64,000 nt of DNA from Ypsolopha sequella (GCA_934047225.1 OW203997.1:8480417-8544416); one strand, 5' to 3'. Counted from the first letter of the stretch, positions 52,813-62,998 are shown. The notes: a model not told the origin generated them from the sequence alone. Program-made: numbers and translations.

Positions 52813-53551
52813 GTATGATATCGTATGAAAACAATACAGATATTAAAGAGGCAGTGAGAGGTCGTATTGAAATTTTCCGTGAAACTGAAGTAAACTGACA
52901 CAGGAATTTGTAAAAGAGACGGAAAAGAATTTTCTTTTGGTGTTTTCTATCCATTTGTCAGGAATAGTCAGGCAGGATTTTCCGGTTACTTTGTTTCGGT
53001 GGTACAGATAAAATATGTTTTTGTACGTTTTTCCGACGTCACATAGGAAGATAGGGTACGTGTTTTTTTTTTATGGCAAGTACTACGGTACGTTCTTATT
53101 ATTGTCAACTGAAAAATGGACTTCTTTTTTGAACAAACACCATCGAACGAAAGATATAGCGACGAGCTTCGACAGTAGCGCGACGAGCGAGATAAAGCGA
53201 ATAAATACAGGTCCATGCAGTTCCGTCTTTTCCATAAGGGCACCGGGGGCACTAGCCCAGGGCCCCCGATTTCACGGGGCCTCAGAGTGCCAACATTTTA
53301 AAATGATAATTTCCTATATATTTACACTAAATAAGGCACATATAAACAATATGCACAAATACATAGAAAAAAAATATCCACATCTATTTTACGCTATCAT
53401 TCGGACGGTTTTGCAACAATTTGTCTTTGCACAATTTAAGCTCATATTATTTACAGTTCCATCAATATTTTACATTTACACATAGCTTATATTTATCATC
53501 AAATATAACCAACAAAAGACACCACACTGATGTTTTCATCAAAAGAGCCCC
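52813..53551. other. no recognised gene; outer element fragment
   Basis: 53227-53290 (GGGCACCGGGGGCACTAGCC, CACGGGGCCTCAGAG) and 53985-54013 plus 54441-54460 (CAGGGCCCCTGCATGGCC, AAGGCCCTGTCC) look like parts of one GC-rich element into which the next two insertions went. The 156-codon frame at 53015 is AT-driven and unsupported. Confidence 0.4.
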
Positions 53552-53976
53552 TTAAGGCGATATGTAAAAGTTTTAGCGTCTCTGTTACTCCATATGCGAA
53601 AAAACCCTCAGTGCGAGAGGGACGGATTCGTGGAAAAGTAGCAAAAAGTCGGTTTCTTATTAATATAAAATGTACTAAAAACGCTATAAAAATTTCGTTT
53701 AACCAGGTCCTAGATACTGTTAAAACCCATCTTATAAAATATAATTGCAGTCCATATGTCATTCTAAATTGTCAACCCAGGAGAATTGGTGTCGATAAAG
53801 ACCTCATTTCAATAAATATTTCTATCGAGCCGAAATTCTCTAATCGCGTTTCTGTTTTAACAGATCCCTAGAGAAAGATTCCAAAAATAACATAATATTG
53901 TATCAAAATTATAGATTATTTACCGAAGTAGATATAGAAGTTCTAAAAGTGTCGATTTTTTTCCGTAGCGCCTTAA
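53552..53976 (+). mobile_element. TTAA-flanked MITE, copy 4 (425 bp)
   Basis: TTAAGGCGATATGTAAAAG to CCGTAGCGCCTTAA; same length as copy 1, with TTAA at both ends and unrelated flanks. Confidence 0.85.
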
Positions 53977-54013
53977 ACTCAGTGTGCCCCAGGGCCCCTG
54001 CATGGCCTAAGAA

Positions 54014-54440
54014 TAGGGTTGCCAACCGTACTTTAAAATAAAGTATCTTACGTTATTTTGGGTCCCTGTTCTTTATACTCTTGAATACCAATAAAGTACG
54101 TGAAAATACTTTATTTCAATGTTTACATAAAATTATTTTATTACATGAAATTCAAGGGAAAATGTATGACTTCCTTCATTGTGGATGATATTTTTATGTT
54201 GTGCGTTTGTGTTTATGCAAATAGCACAAAAAATACAGTTTCACAAAAGGATTTGAGGATGTTAGTATGTAGTCTGGCCTTCCTAGTTCCTACCGCCCGC
54301 AGCTATCGTGACATTTTTTTAAAAAAAATCTTTGAGCTCCCTTAAATAAAGAATACTTTTTTCCAAAGGACCGTACTTTTTATTTACCTTCCCTGAAATC
54401 AGATATACTTTATTTCTTCTAAAAAAAGTGGGCAACCCTA
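54014..54440. mobile_element. hAT-type element, 427 bp
   Basis: TAGGGTTGCCAACC and GTGGGCAACCCTA are inverted ends, with perfect 8-bp duplication CCTAAGAA (54006-54013, 54441-54448). Inner ends share ACTTTA..ATAAAGTAT. An interior frame has no transposase motif. Confidence 0.85.
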
Positions 54441-54527
54441 CCTAAGAAGGCCCTGTCCATGTGTCCATAGGCCTGAGTGTATGTCCACGCGCGAAAATTC
54501 GTGTCTTCTCTTTTGTTTTGTCTAAGC

Positions 54528-54999
54528 CAGGGGTGGGCAAACGGTCGATCGCGATCGACCGGTCGATCGCAAGGGAATCTATGGTCGATCGCACGCATTC
54601 CTAAAAATGTACTGACGTGTTGGGCTAATTCCAATAACAGTGGTCTTTTCACCAGTCAAAATACCAGTATTTAAAGTGCGTTCATAAAAAACATTTTATT
54701 TTACACGCGCGTAACTTTAAGAAAATACTTGTCAACAAACAACCTTTCACTGCGAAAATGTCGATATGAAATAAGAAGGCACCAGATTTTTTGCGGCTGT
54801 ACTGTGCACGTGTGCCGGTGTCGGCTCGTTGAACTGTACTTCTTTAATTGTAAATAAAAGTATATTTAAATAGTAATATGTGCGCAATACCTACAATAAA
54901 CGATTTAACATAAAAAAATATTGTCTTATTGCAAGTCGATCGCTTGTCGTGTCAATTTATTGATATAGATCGCCATTAGTGAAAGTCTGCCCACCCCTG
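54528..54999. mobile_element. hAT-type element, 472 bp
   Basis: CAGGGGTGGGCAAAC and GTCTGCCCACCCCTG are inverted ends, with GTCTAAGC / CTCTAAGC (7 of 8) as the duplication. The left part is dense in CGATCG (GGTCGATCGCGATCGACCGG). No ORF of note. Confidence 0.85.
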
Positions 55000-55121
55000 C
55001 TCTAAGCAGATTCCCATACTTTTATCATCACAAAAATTCATGGCTATTTGTTCTAAGTTGACTTTCAATCAGAAAGATACAACGAAAACAATAGGTACCC
55101 GTCTGCGAGGTTTATTTTATG

Positions 55122-55378
55122 ACTAGCTTTTGCCCGCGGCTTCGCTTGCGGAAGTGTCTTTCAATCTTTGAGACTACTCAAAGATTGAAAGACACTTCCA
55201 CGCAACTATCGATTCGATATCGATATCGATAGTCGATACTAATCGACAGTTTTCGGCTTGCGGTTATTTTATCAACACCCCTCAGCCTATATGTTGACTA
55301 GGGTCGCCGATGATAATAAAAAACCGCATCCATATCCGTTGAGTGATTCTCGAGTAAAATCGGCACATACAAATTGTA
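55122..55378 (-). mobile_element. Helitron-like element (family B), 3' end
   Basis: On the minus strand it ends GCGAAGCCGCGGGCAAAAGCTAGT; the plus strand shows ACTAGCTTTTGCCCGCGGCT. The body has CAAGCCGAAAA, GTTGATAAAATAACC and ACTCAACGGATATGG as in 18775 and 63600. A perfect hairpin GGAAGTGTCTTTCAATCTTTG (55150-55199) and AT-CGATATCGATATCGAT palindromes lie near the end. Confidence 0.65.
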
Positions 55379-55392
55379 GTTTTGATGTCAGT

Positions 55393-55558
55393 ACAGGGGC
55401 TCTACCGCGTAATTCTCATTTGTATCAACTTCAAGCAAATGCATGCGAAATTCAACGCGTGCAAAAGAGATGGCATGTTAGGCGGGCGTCGTCGCACGCA
55501 CGGCAAATTTCAATCTCAATTTGATGTTGATGAAAATGAGAATTACGCGGTAGACCCA
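55393..55558. mobile_element. CTACCGCGTAATTCT foldback MITE, intact copy
   Basis: CTCTACCGCGTAATTCTCAT and ATGAGAATTACGCGGTAGA are inverted ends; the centre has AAGAGATGGCATGTTAGGCG. This copy defines the element that is split at 34551/39432. Confidence 0.8.
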
Positions 55559-55561
55559 CCG

Positions 55562-55848
55562 GTCCTCTAAAAAGGCCGCTTTGGATGAATCATATTATGA
55601 TTCTGTTGTAATGCCATCTCTTTTGCACGCATGAAGAAACTCTGACTCTATCCTACTTTCAAATCATTTCATGATTCACCCAAGTTGGCCTTTTTAGGTC
55701 CCCAGTCCTCTAAAAAGGCTATTTTGCATGAATCACATTATGATTCTGTTCTAATGCCGTCTCTTTTGCACGCGAGGAAAATCTTTGACTCTATCCTACT
55801 TTCAAATAATTTTATGATTCACCCAAGTAGACCATTTTAGATCCCCAG
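55562..55848. repeat. tandem duplication, 143-bp unit
   Basis: GTCCTCTAAAAAGGC starts both units (55562, 55705); both carry GAATCA.ATTATGATTCTGTT, CTCTTTTGCACGC and GACTCTATCCTACTTTCAAA. They differ at about 12-15% of positions by eye. Confidence 0.8.
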
Positions 55849-56089
55849 TACAACCCATTCCATTTAAAATTACCCAAAAATATTCAATGTACAGACACGA
55901 TTTTTTTTACCTTATTATATATAGATTTTCGTGTTGTGTAGTAAGGTAAAGGTACCAGTTTGTGGCTCGTACCACCTTCGGATAGTATGATTATTCGTAC
56001 ACGCTATTGTGCTTCAAGATTCTCAAGGTTAGACGTGTTCAATATGCGACGAATTTACTAAGATGATATACATATATATATTATATATA

Positions 56090-56200
56090 TCTGGAAGAAA
56101 TCTCTTTTTAGAGATAAGCTCGCCGGTGTACATATCTTTTAATGTATTATATGTCTTAACTGCTTTCCTGTGTACATTAAAGAATAAAGAATATACCTAT
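56090..56200 (+). mobile_element. LINE 3' UTR end
   Basis: CTGGAAGAAATCTCTTTTTA, GAGATAAGCTCGCC and GTGTACATTAAAGAATAAAG: same order as 31380. No ORF part remains. Confidence 0.5.
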
Positions 56201-57178
56201 TTGCACACAGACAAAATATTGAAATATTTTTGATAAGTGCTGCTGACAGAAAGTTACTTGTTGCGTTATTGCGTTGACAATTTGACAGTATTTTACCTTC
56301 TATGTGGTAAAAAATTTTAATGCTACTTACACACGCAGGACGCACGCTAAATGTATGTATATTTTACCCTCGATATTACATTTGCGTATTTCAAGTTTTC
56401 AATATTAAACGCAGCACTGTGATTGATTGATTAAGATTTTCGATAGGTACCTACACGTCACAAAACGGCGTGCGTCCCAATCTTAACTAGATTTTTTAAA
56501 ATGGCTCTAAAACAGGTAATCTTTTTTTATTTTTAAATCAAGCAAAACCAACATAATCTATCATAATATTAACTATATAAAGGTGCCGAACATTTTCTTT
56601 TTTTTTTCATTTGTTAGTAATATTTATAGGTATTCATACCCAATAGGAGAACTCAAACTCAGTGTATCTTAAGAAATAAATAATTTTTAATTTTTTTCTT
56701 CATTTATATTTTAGGTATATTTAATTTTAGTTTTATATTAAAATATTTTCATGTTAGGTACTTAATTTTAATTTTGAATGGGTTTAGTTTAGATATAAAT
56801 TGTTATTTAAGTTTTAGTCTACCTAACTATATAAAATAAAACAAAAACAAACTGTTGTTTTGGAAACAAAAAGTTATGTTTTTTAACTGTTTACAAATTT
56901 TGACCCTAAAAGACCTACCTACTTATCTGGGGGCACGATAGTGCCCCCCGCCAAGACGAGCCAAAGGAAGCGGGGCATTATGTTATACTATACAGCTATG
57001 TTATACTATACAGCTATGTTATACTATACAGCTTGTAGATGTACATAGACGAGTTATTTATATTCAATGAATCCGCATATTCTTATCATACTGAAAAACT
57101 ATTTAAAAAAAATGTTAACCCGGTAGGTAAAGTAATTCCTTAGCGATTTTATAGAGAGAAAGGGACCAAAAAAGTTGG
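56201..57178. other. no firm gene; possible start exon and satellite-like triplet
   Basis: ATGGCTCTAAAACAG (56501-56515) directly before GTAATC could be a 5-codon first exon but is unsupported. GGACGCACGC (56338) and GCGTGCGTCC (56469) are inverted, a possible MITE. The 18-base unit TATGTTATACTATACAGC occurs exactly three times at 56979-57032. Confidence 0.4.
56979..57032. repeat. tandem repeat, 3 x 18 bp
   Basis: Three exact copies of TATGTTATACTATACAGC. Confidence 0.9.
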
Positions 57179-57448
57179 CAATTTAAAAACGAACTCGTCA
57201 TGATGCCTCATAATTTAGGTGTAAATAAAAGGTGATCATCGTCCAAATTCATACTGGAGGCTTGGTAAGTGATCAGCATCATGAATCAATAACAATTTTT
57301 GTGAAATTCGTATCAATTTAAAAACGAACTCGTCATGATGCCTCATAATTTAGGTGTAAATAAAAGGTGATCATCGTCCAAATTCATACTGGAGGCTTGG
57401 TAAGTGATCAGCATCATGAATCAATAACAATTTTTGTGAAATTCGTAT
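57179..57448. repeat. perfect tandem duplication, 2 x 135 bp
   Basis: 57179-57313 and 57314-57448 show no differences by eye. The unit includes 46 bases of flank (CAATTTAAAAACGAACTCG..) and the first 89 bases of MITE T copy 2, so the duplication came after the MITE. Confidence 0.9.
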
Positions 57449-57606
57449 CATGAATATTCGACTTCACTCCCAGTCCTGAGTGAATCACTATGGGGACTCG
57501 AAATTTAGTTTCATGAATTTTACAAAAATCGTTATTGGTTCATGATGCTGATGAGTTACCAAGGCTCAAGTATGAATTTGGACGATGTTGACAAATTCAC
57601 CTGTAT
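57225..57606. mobile_element. TACAAGGTGA foldback MITE (T), copy 2, with duplicated left arm
   Basis: It aligns with 45489 and 62562; the left arm occurs twice because of the 135-bp duplication. The right end is AATTCACCTGTATA. Confidence 0.8.
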
Positions 57607-57610
57607 AATA

Positions 57611-58361
57611 ATACTTACATATTTTATGATATAGCAGGCGAATAAATCTGTCTTTTTAACTACTCAAATGGTAGTTATATAGAAGAGATGCGCCGGAGTC
57701 TGCATTGCTCTCGTTTATAAATAGACCAGAGTATCTTTGCGCCAGCTCTCCCGTCCAGAATGAGATACGCCAGATTTCAAAACGGGCTTGCCAGTATCGT
57801 GTCAATAGCAAAGATTTCAAAAGTAAAGATACGCCCTTACCGTACTATGACAGCACAAAAATGTTTCTACCTTTAAATGGGTGACACTCACACGTTTGGA
57901 TACACTCACACATTTGAAATCAGTGCTCGTCTGAACACAGTGATAGTTTGATAGTGAAGTTAATCATTTTTACAACTTTAGTAGTCTGATCAGTTTGGTG
58001 ACCGTAGGTAGACAGATTGCGCACTCATAAGTGTGCCCGCGTTTCAAAAACAATGCAATAGATTTTAGGTGCCAGGGCTCATCTAAAGTTTTGAAATCTT
58101 TAGTCAATAGCTAATGCTATGATATCTATTGTTTATATTTACGTAAGAGAGATGAATAATCAAAGGGCGTTACAAAATAAATTTTAGCGGTTTGGTTGGA
58201 AACCACCCAATTTTTTTAGTTCCGTATTCTTTGAATAATTTGAGAAAATTCACGTAAATAACATGGGTGAACACGACGAAAAGAATGACAGCGATATCTC
58301 TAAGATGTGGTTTTTGTCAACTTATCTGGACAAGTTAGTGCGAATACTCGTACCTAGATAT
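57611..58361. promoter_or_regulatory. possible TATA promoter; otherwise nothing recognised
   Basis: TATAAATAG at 57716-57724 lies in CTCGTTTATAAATAGACC, a good TATA box by consensus, with less AT-rich DNA downstream (GCGCCAGCTCTCCCGTCC). ACACTCACACGTTTGGA / ACACTCACACATTTGAA is a short direct repeat near 57888-57920. No exon could be attached. Confidence 0.2.
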
Positions 58362-58442
58362 GTACAGACAGCAAAGGAGATAAGTAACCAGGCCCAGCGC
58401 AAACACTTTGATTCTAAGACCCTGTGGGTGAGCGATAGCTGA
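58263..58442 (+). CDS. 59-codon ORF, uncertain
   Basis: ATG at 58263 opens MGEHDEKNDSDISKMWFLST, YLDKLVRILVPRYVQTAKEI and then QAQRKHFDSKTLW to TGA at 58440. The composition is protein-like, but from 58362 the frame runs inside an inverted-repeat arm whose partner is at 58896-58938. Either a TE carries this ORF end, or the coding look is accidental. No splice sites or promoter are tied to it. Confidence 0.25.
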   Translation: MGEHDEKNDSDISKMWFLSTYLDKLVRILVPRYVQTAKEISNQAQRKHFDSKTLWVSDS

Positions 58443-58938
58443 GATGTGAAATACTTGGTCAATCACACACATGCACTATCTAAGGCGATATGTAAGTCTT
58501 AGCGTCCCTTTTACTCCATATGCGAAAAAATCCTCAGTGCGAGAGGGCGGATTCGAGGAAAAGTAGCAAAAAGTCGGTTTTTTATTAATATAAAATATAC
58601 TAAAGTTGCTATCAAAATTTCGTTTAACCAGGTCCTAGATACTGTTACAATCCATCTAATAAAATTATAATTGCAGTCCATATGTCATTCTAAATTGTCA
58701 AACCAGGAGAATTGGTGTCGAAAAAGACCTCATTTCAATATTTCTATCGAGCCGAATTTCTCCAATCGCGTTTCTGTTCTAACAGATCCCTAGAAAAAGA
58801 ATCCAAAAATAATATACTATTTTATCAAAATAATACATTATTTACTGAAGTAGATATGCACGTTCTAAAAGTGTCGATTTTTTTTTATATCACCAATAAC
58901 TCACGTTTGCGCTGGGCTTGGTTACTTATCTCCTTTGC
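58362..58938. mobile_element. TIR element with nested TTAA MITE
   Basis: ACAGACAGCAAAGGAGATAA with GTAACCAGGCCCAGCGCAAAC on the left is inverted against GTTTGCGCTGGGC..ACTTATCTCCTTTGCTGTCT on the right. Without the nested MITE it is about 170 bp. Confidence 0.75.
58481..58886 (+). mobile_element. TTAA-flanked MITE, copy 5, right end lost
   Basis: Starts CTAAGGCGATATGTAAG (TTAA changed to CTAA) and aligns up to GTGTCGATTTTTTTT; the CCGTAGCGCCTTAA end is missing. Confidence 0.75.
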
Positions 58939-59010
58939 TGTCTATACCAAGAAGATATAAGTTATCAAACAAAGGTGAGCAAAACTCCAACTACGTGGTA
59001 GATGGTAGAC

Positions 59011-59350
59011 AGTGGCGTGCATAGCACTATTATACACTATTATATATAGCACTATTATATATACCTACTTTGCAAAATAAACTTTTTGAATTTTGAATAG
59101 AACTTTTTTCCGGAAAAACAATCAGAAGGTCAAGATTGACAATAAAAAAAATATGAAAAAATTTAAATAACACTTAAAAAAAACGTTTGTATGACGCCAG
59201 GGTAGGCAGTTAGGCACTGCCGACCCTAGAGTGAACATTTTCATACAAACTTTTTTTTTCAAAGTATTATTTAAATTTTTTCATATTTATTTTATTGTCG
59301 AACTTGACCTTCTGATTGCTTTTCCGGAAAAAAGTTCTATGCACGCCACA
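59011..59350. mobile_element. foldback MITE with LINE-tail insertion in left arm
   Basis: GTGGCGTGCATAG and CTATGCACGCCAC are the ends; inner arms share CTTTTTTCCGGAAAA, CAATCAGAAGGTCAAG and TTTGTATGA. In the left arm 59024-59094 interrupts, with ATAG on both sides; it ends AAATAAACTTTTTGAATTTTG, a LINE-type 3' tail. Confidence 0.75.
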
Positions 59351-59917
59351 GCTGGTAGGTATTACATGGAATCTACTGTGGATCTAGTATAGTATGGTAT
59401 TGCAGCAAGTTGTTTGTATTGAAGTCAGTGGAAGCCGGTTAGAACTAGTAGTTCCGAGATATCATGCCAAGTGCGAGATAAAATAATTTTATTGAGAGTC
59501 TTTATTATATGCTGCTGTCATATTTCCACTGGAAATTGTTGTGTTAACAGGAAAATTGCGATTTCAGATGACTGAAATCGGAAAATATAGCAATAAACTT
59601 TTCAAGTTTCCGGATAATGTTTTTTTTTTTAATTTTGGCTTTTAATAACGGGAACAGTAATGGTGACTTCTAAGAATTATTCTAAGGGTGACTTTATGAG
59701 CCCAAGAAATTACTAATAGGGACAAATAATAACAATCAGAAAGGAATTCTATTGGAATAAAACATGATGTTTGGAAAAACATAAATATAAACCTTTTATC
59801 TCCGCCGTTATTCAAAGAACTGATCATTATGAATATAAATATCAAAGGCATAAAGAGGAGTAGGTACCTTTCTAAATTGAATGTAAATTATACCGTCTGT
59901 AAATGGACACGTACCTT
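59351..59917. other. no recognised feature
   Basis: AT-rich, with no exon, RNA gene or inverted repeat supported. A minus-strand hydrophobic frame at 59642-59851 is treated as chance. Confidence 0.4.
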
Positions 59918-60371
59918 TTAACGGGACACCTGACGCTAGAACATCAACAACACCAGGTTTTCAAGGGTTCATTGGAAGAAACTAGGTCTGTCCTCATATT
60001 GAAGAAAATATATTTGATTTATCGATCTTTTATCTAGGGATTCCACCTTTAAACAATGTATTAAGATTTACACGTTTGTCAAAAAAAAAGCTTTCCACCC
60101 CCTTTTTTTTGGTTTTCAAACGCTCGTTTCAAAAACGCAGTTAAGAGATCAACTTGTTTTTTTTTATAAAATAGGCAATAGAAATATGAAGGGATGTTAC
60201 TTAAATCCAATATTTTTTTCCCTACAAAATATTTCAGTATTAGCTAAAAACACACCAATTTGTTGTTTCGCTGCGTGATCGATCACTAGTATTAAAAGAG
60301 GCCATATAATCGCATCTATGAAAAGCAAATAAAGTCTTTGCATCAGACTTATTGTACTGGACGGGTAATAA
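59918..60371 (+). mobile_element. ~500-bp repeat (Q), copy 4
   Basis: Starts TTAACGGGACACCTGACG and aligns up to TACTGGACGGGTAATAAAAA; the last part is replaced by the next MITE. Confidence 0.7.
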
Positions 60372-60373
60372 AA

Positions 60374-60563
60374 AACCACATAATCTACTAATCATACCGA
60401 ACAAATTTTCCAAAGAAACATACCATATTTCACGGTTCCGTATTAATTTTGAGAAACTACAGTTATGAATTTTTTGGGCCGGTGCAAATATTTATTTTAC
60501 TTTTCGGTTAGGTATGTTTATTTGGAAAAATTGTTCAGTGTGAAAACTAGATTATATGGTTTG
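60374..60563. mobile_element. foldback MITE, arms about 55 bp
   Basis: AACCACATAATCTACTAATC and GAACAAATTTTCCAAAGAAA on the left pair with TTTATTTGGAAAAATTGTTC and CTAGATTATATGGTT on the right. Confidence 0.75.
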
Positions 60564-60934
60564 ATTAAAAGACACCTGTCAATTTAAACCCGGTATTTTT
60601 AAAACTTATGAAATTGTGCTGAGATTACCAACTGAGTGCCAAAACTCTAACATTTGTGTCACCCAGTAAAGGTAAGATGTTTTCAAGATGATAAGATAAA
60701 GTAAAAATCTCACACCTTGTCAAAACTGATTGCACAGGTTTTATAATAAGTATTATCATGTTATCATCTTTGTTATCATTGCGTGTCGATAAATGATATG
60801 ATAATCGGACATTCTGCTAAAATTATCTACACAAAACCACACACGTCTTCAGATTCAAATATAAAATAACATAATGTAGCATTTTATATTTAGGCAAAAA
60901 TCGTTTTTTTTTTATTGCTCATCACATCATCAGC

Positions 60935-61091
60935 CCCCGTAGCAAAGTATTTAATCGCGCGCGACGCGACTTAGTTGAATCACAAGTGCGAGGAGCGGGA
61001 CACGATGTTACACACGTATTAAACAGTATGTCACGCTCTTCGTACTTGTGATTCATAAAGTAGCGTCGCGCACGATTAAACACTGTGCTAA
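60935..61091. mobile_element. palindromic CCCGTAGC MITE, copy 2
   Basis: CCCCGTAGCAAAGTATTTAATC and GATTAAACACTGTGCTAAGG are inverted ends, with AATCACAAGTGCGAGGAGCG and complement inside. Matches 18897-19049. Confidence 0.75.
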
Positions 61092-61172
61092 GGTGCTGCA
61101 GTCCGAAAATAAATAAACAAATAACACCCTTATCTTCAAAACTCCCGCCAAAAAAATACCAGAAATACAAGT

Positions 61173-61346
61173 TTGGTGAAACAACCGTTTGGTCATTTCA
61201 GCGAGTCTCGAAATCGGAACGCAGCGCAGCGACGGACGACGATGGCGCGACGGTGCATCGAACGAGCGCGCGGTGAGAGCGGGTTCGATGACCTGTACGC
61301 CATGTGCTGCCTGTGCACTGGATCGGCACCTACTTGCCCGCACTAT
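61173..61346 (+). promoter_or_regulatory. CpG-rich island, candidate promoter/first exon
   Basis: GGAACGCAGCGCAGCGACGG, CGATGGCGCGACGGTGCATC and GAGCGCGCGGTGAGAGCGGG stand out from AT-rich flanks. ATGGCGCGACGG (61241) opens MARRCIERAR, which reaches a GTGAGA donor after GCGCG, or continues open as GESGFDDLYAMCCLCTGSAP to a stop at 61365. TTTCAGCGAGTC is weakly initiator-like. No downstream exon was linked. Frames exist on both strands because of the GC content. Confidence 0.3.
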
Positions 61347-61692
61347 CATCTGTCTATTTCTAAATAGACGATTTGATGAAAACGAAAGTTAATCAAAGCT
61401 ACAATAAGTACCGCAGCACCGGTATTGAATGATGATGTTATACTGGTGACATGGCAAAATATTTTTAATACAGTACGATAATAATGTTATATCAAACTCA
61501 ATCATCTATTTAGTACATTTCCGCTCTAATCAAAAACTAATCGGGTACATACAACAACTTACTGAAAAATCGGTTTGTTCCCTAGGTAGGTACAACAATA
61601 TAAAAAATAGCGCAGAAAACAAGTAAAAAAAATATATATAAAAAACTGTTGAAAAGTGGTGTTGAAAAAAATTCAATCAGCAATATGACAGG

Positions 61693-62014
61693 GCTCGACT
61701 GTGGAGGTACCACCATCTTACTTGGAGACCCCCTCGAAGTAATTCGGGGGAGAGTAAGAGGACAGCTCACAGGCAAAAACCCTCCATGCCTGGGACCGAT
61801 GGATGGCGGTATATCCATCCCTGGTAGCCGGGCCTTTTATGGAACAGACTGGTGACGGGCAGCGGCGTCACTGGTGCGAGGGTTCCGGCACCGCGCTTTC
61901 CAACCCGCCTGCCCAGCGTGTGAGTATGGGCAATTCTTCCAGGATGACCGCCGGGAGAGGCAAAGTCCTGGAAAGGCTTATGTCCAGCAGTGGACGAACT
62001 AGGCTGATGGATGG
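61693..62014 (+). mobile_element. SINE-like / LINE-tail retroposon, copy 4, 5'-truncated
   Basis: An 11-bp duplication AATATGACAGG lies at 61682-61692 and 62015-62025. The body begins at GCTCGACTGTGGAGG, missing the first about 25 bases of other copies, and ends AGGCTGATGGATGG. Confidence 0.85.
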
Positions 62015-62154
62015 AATATGACAGGTAGCTGTAAGTAGAAGTAGGATTCAGGCGTTAGTCATAACATAAATAAGCGCCACTACCCAAGTTTTGCAATCAC
62101 CCGTGCGTGAAACAGAGCCACAATGCTACAGATTCACCAAAATAAAACATAAAT

Positions 62155-62395
62155 AGAATAGAATAGAATAATTATTTATTAAAGCATCAAAGGCTCAAAC
62201 TTTGTTAGTACAACTTAAAAAATAAAATAAAATAAATAATTGTTAGTAAAAATTACAATCAAAAAAATAAAATACAAAAAAGACAAATACAAAAAAAGAC
62301 AAATAAATGTCTATATAGTTTAAACGCTTGGCAAACTAAATTTTAATAAATAAAAAACAGTATAAAATAAATATTTAAGGGGGCTCCCATACAAC
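62155..62395 (-). mobile_element. LINE 3' end with (TATTC)n tail
   Basis: ATAGAATAGAATAGAATAGA then AATTATTTATTAAAGCATCA reads on the minus strand as an A-rich 3' UTR plus TATTC tail, like 1136. Confidence 0.45.
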
Positions 62396-62397
62396 AG

Positions 62398-62479
62398 ACA
62401 TGTTTTTTTTGCCGGTTTTATAGATAATGGTACGGAACTCTTCGTGCGCGAGTCCGACTCGCACTTGGCCGGTTTTTTT
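62398..62479 (-). repeat. start fragment of the AAGTGCGAGTC repeat
   Basis: GTACGGAACTCTTCGTGCGC, GAGTCCGACTCGCACTTGG and CCGGTTTTTTT are the inverted terminus of the family. Confidence 0.55.
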
Positions 62480-62561
62480 AACTTCTATGCTCTCTCTCTA
62501 CTCCCGCAGAGTTTATTCAATGTTTGCCCAGTGTTCAGATCCGCTTGCGTTATAGGTATTA

Positions 62562-62827
62562 TACAAGGTGAATTTTTGATCATCGTCCAAATTCATACTG
62601 GTGGCTTGGTAAGTGATCAGTATCATGGATCAATAACAATTTTGGTGAAATTCGTAAAATTAAATTTCGACTCCCCATAGTGATTCACTCGGGAGTGGAA
62701 CTGAATTTATATGGGAAGCCGAAATTTCAATTTACTAATTTCATAAAAATTGTTACTGATCCAAGATACTGATCACTTATTAAGCCTCCAGTATGAATTT
62801 GGACGATGATCAAAAAGTCACCTTGTA
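62562..62827. mobile_element. TACAAGGTGA foldback MITE (T), copy 3
   Basis: TACAAGGTGAATTTTTGATC and GATCAAAAAGTCACCTTGTA are the ends; full arms and centre as in 45489. 266 bp. Confidence 0.85.
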
Positions 62828-62998
62828 TATATAGGTTTAAGGTGGGCCATCACACTCAGCTGCCATATAAATTGCTTTAGATCTTTGTGACGTCCTGGTG
62901 GCTTTGATCTCAATGAAACTTTGCACACAACTTTTTTATTAATGGGACCCCACACGGCCACACTGCACTCCGATCCATCTCTCATCAAAAGGTGCAAG

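Noticed and set aside
53015..53485. 156-codon plus-strand frame
   Set aside because: AT-driven composition, an overlapping antisense frame of similar quality, and it crosses a GC-rich element fragment; no motifs.
60197..60379. Minus-strand hydrophobic ORF
   Set aside because: It lies in repeat Q and recurs in frameshifted form in the other Q copies.
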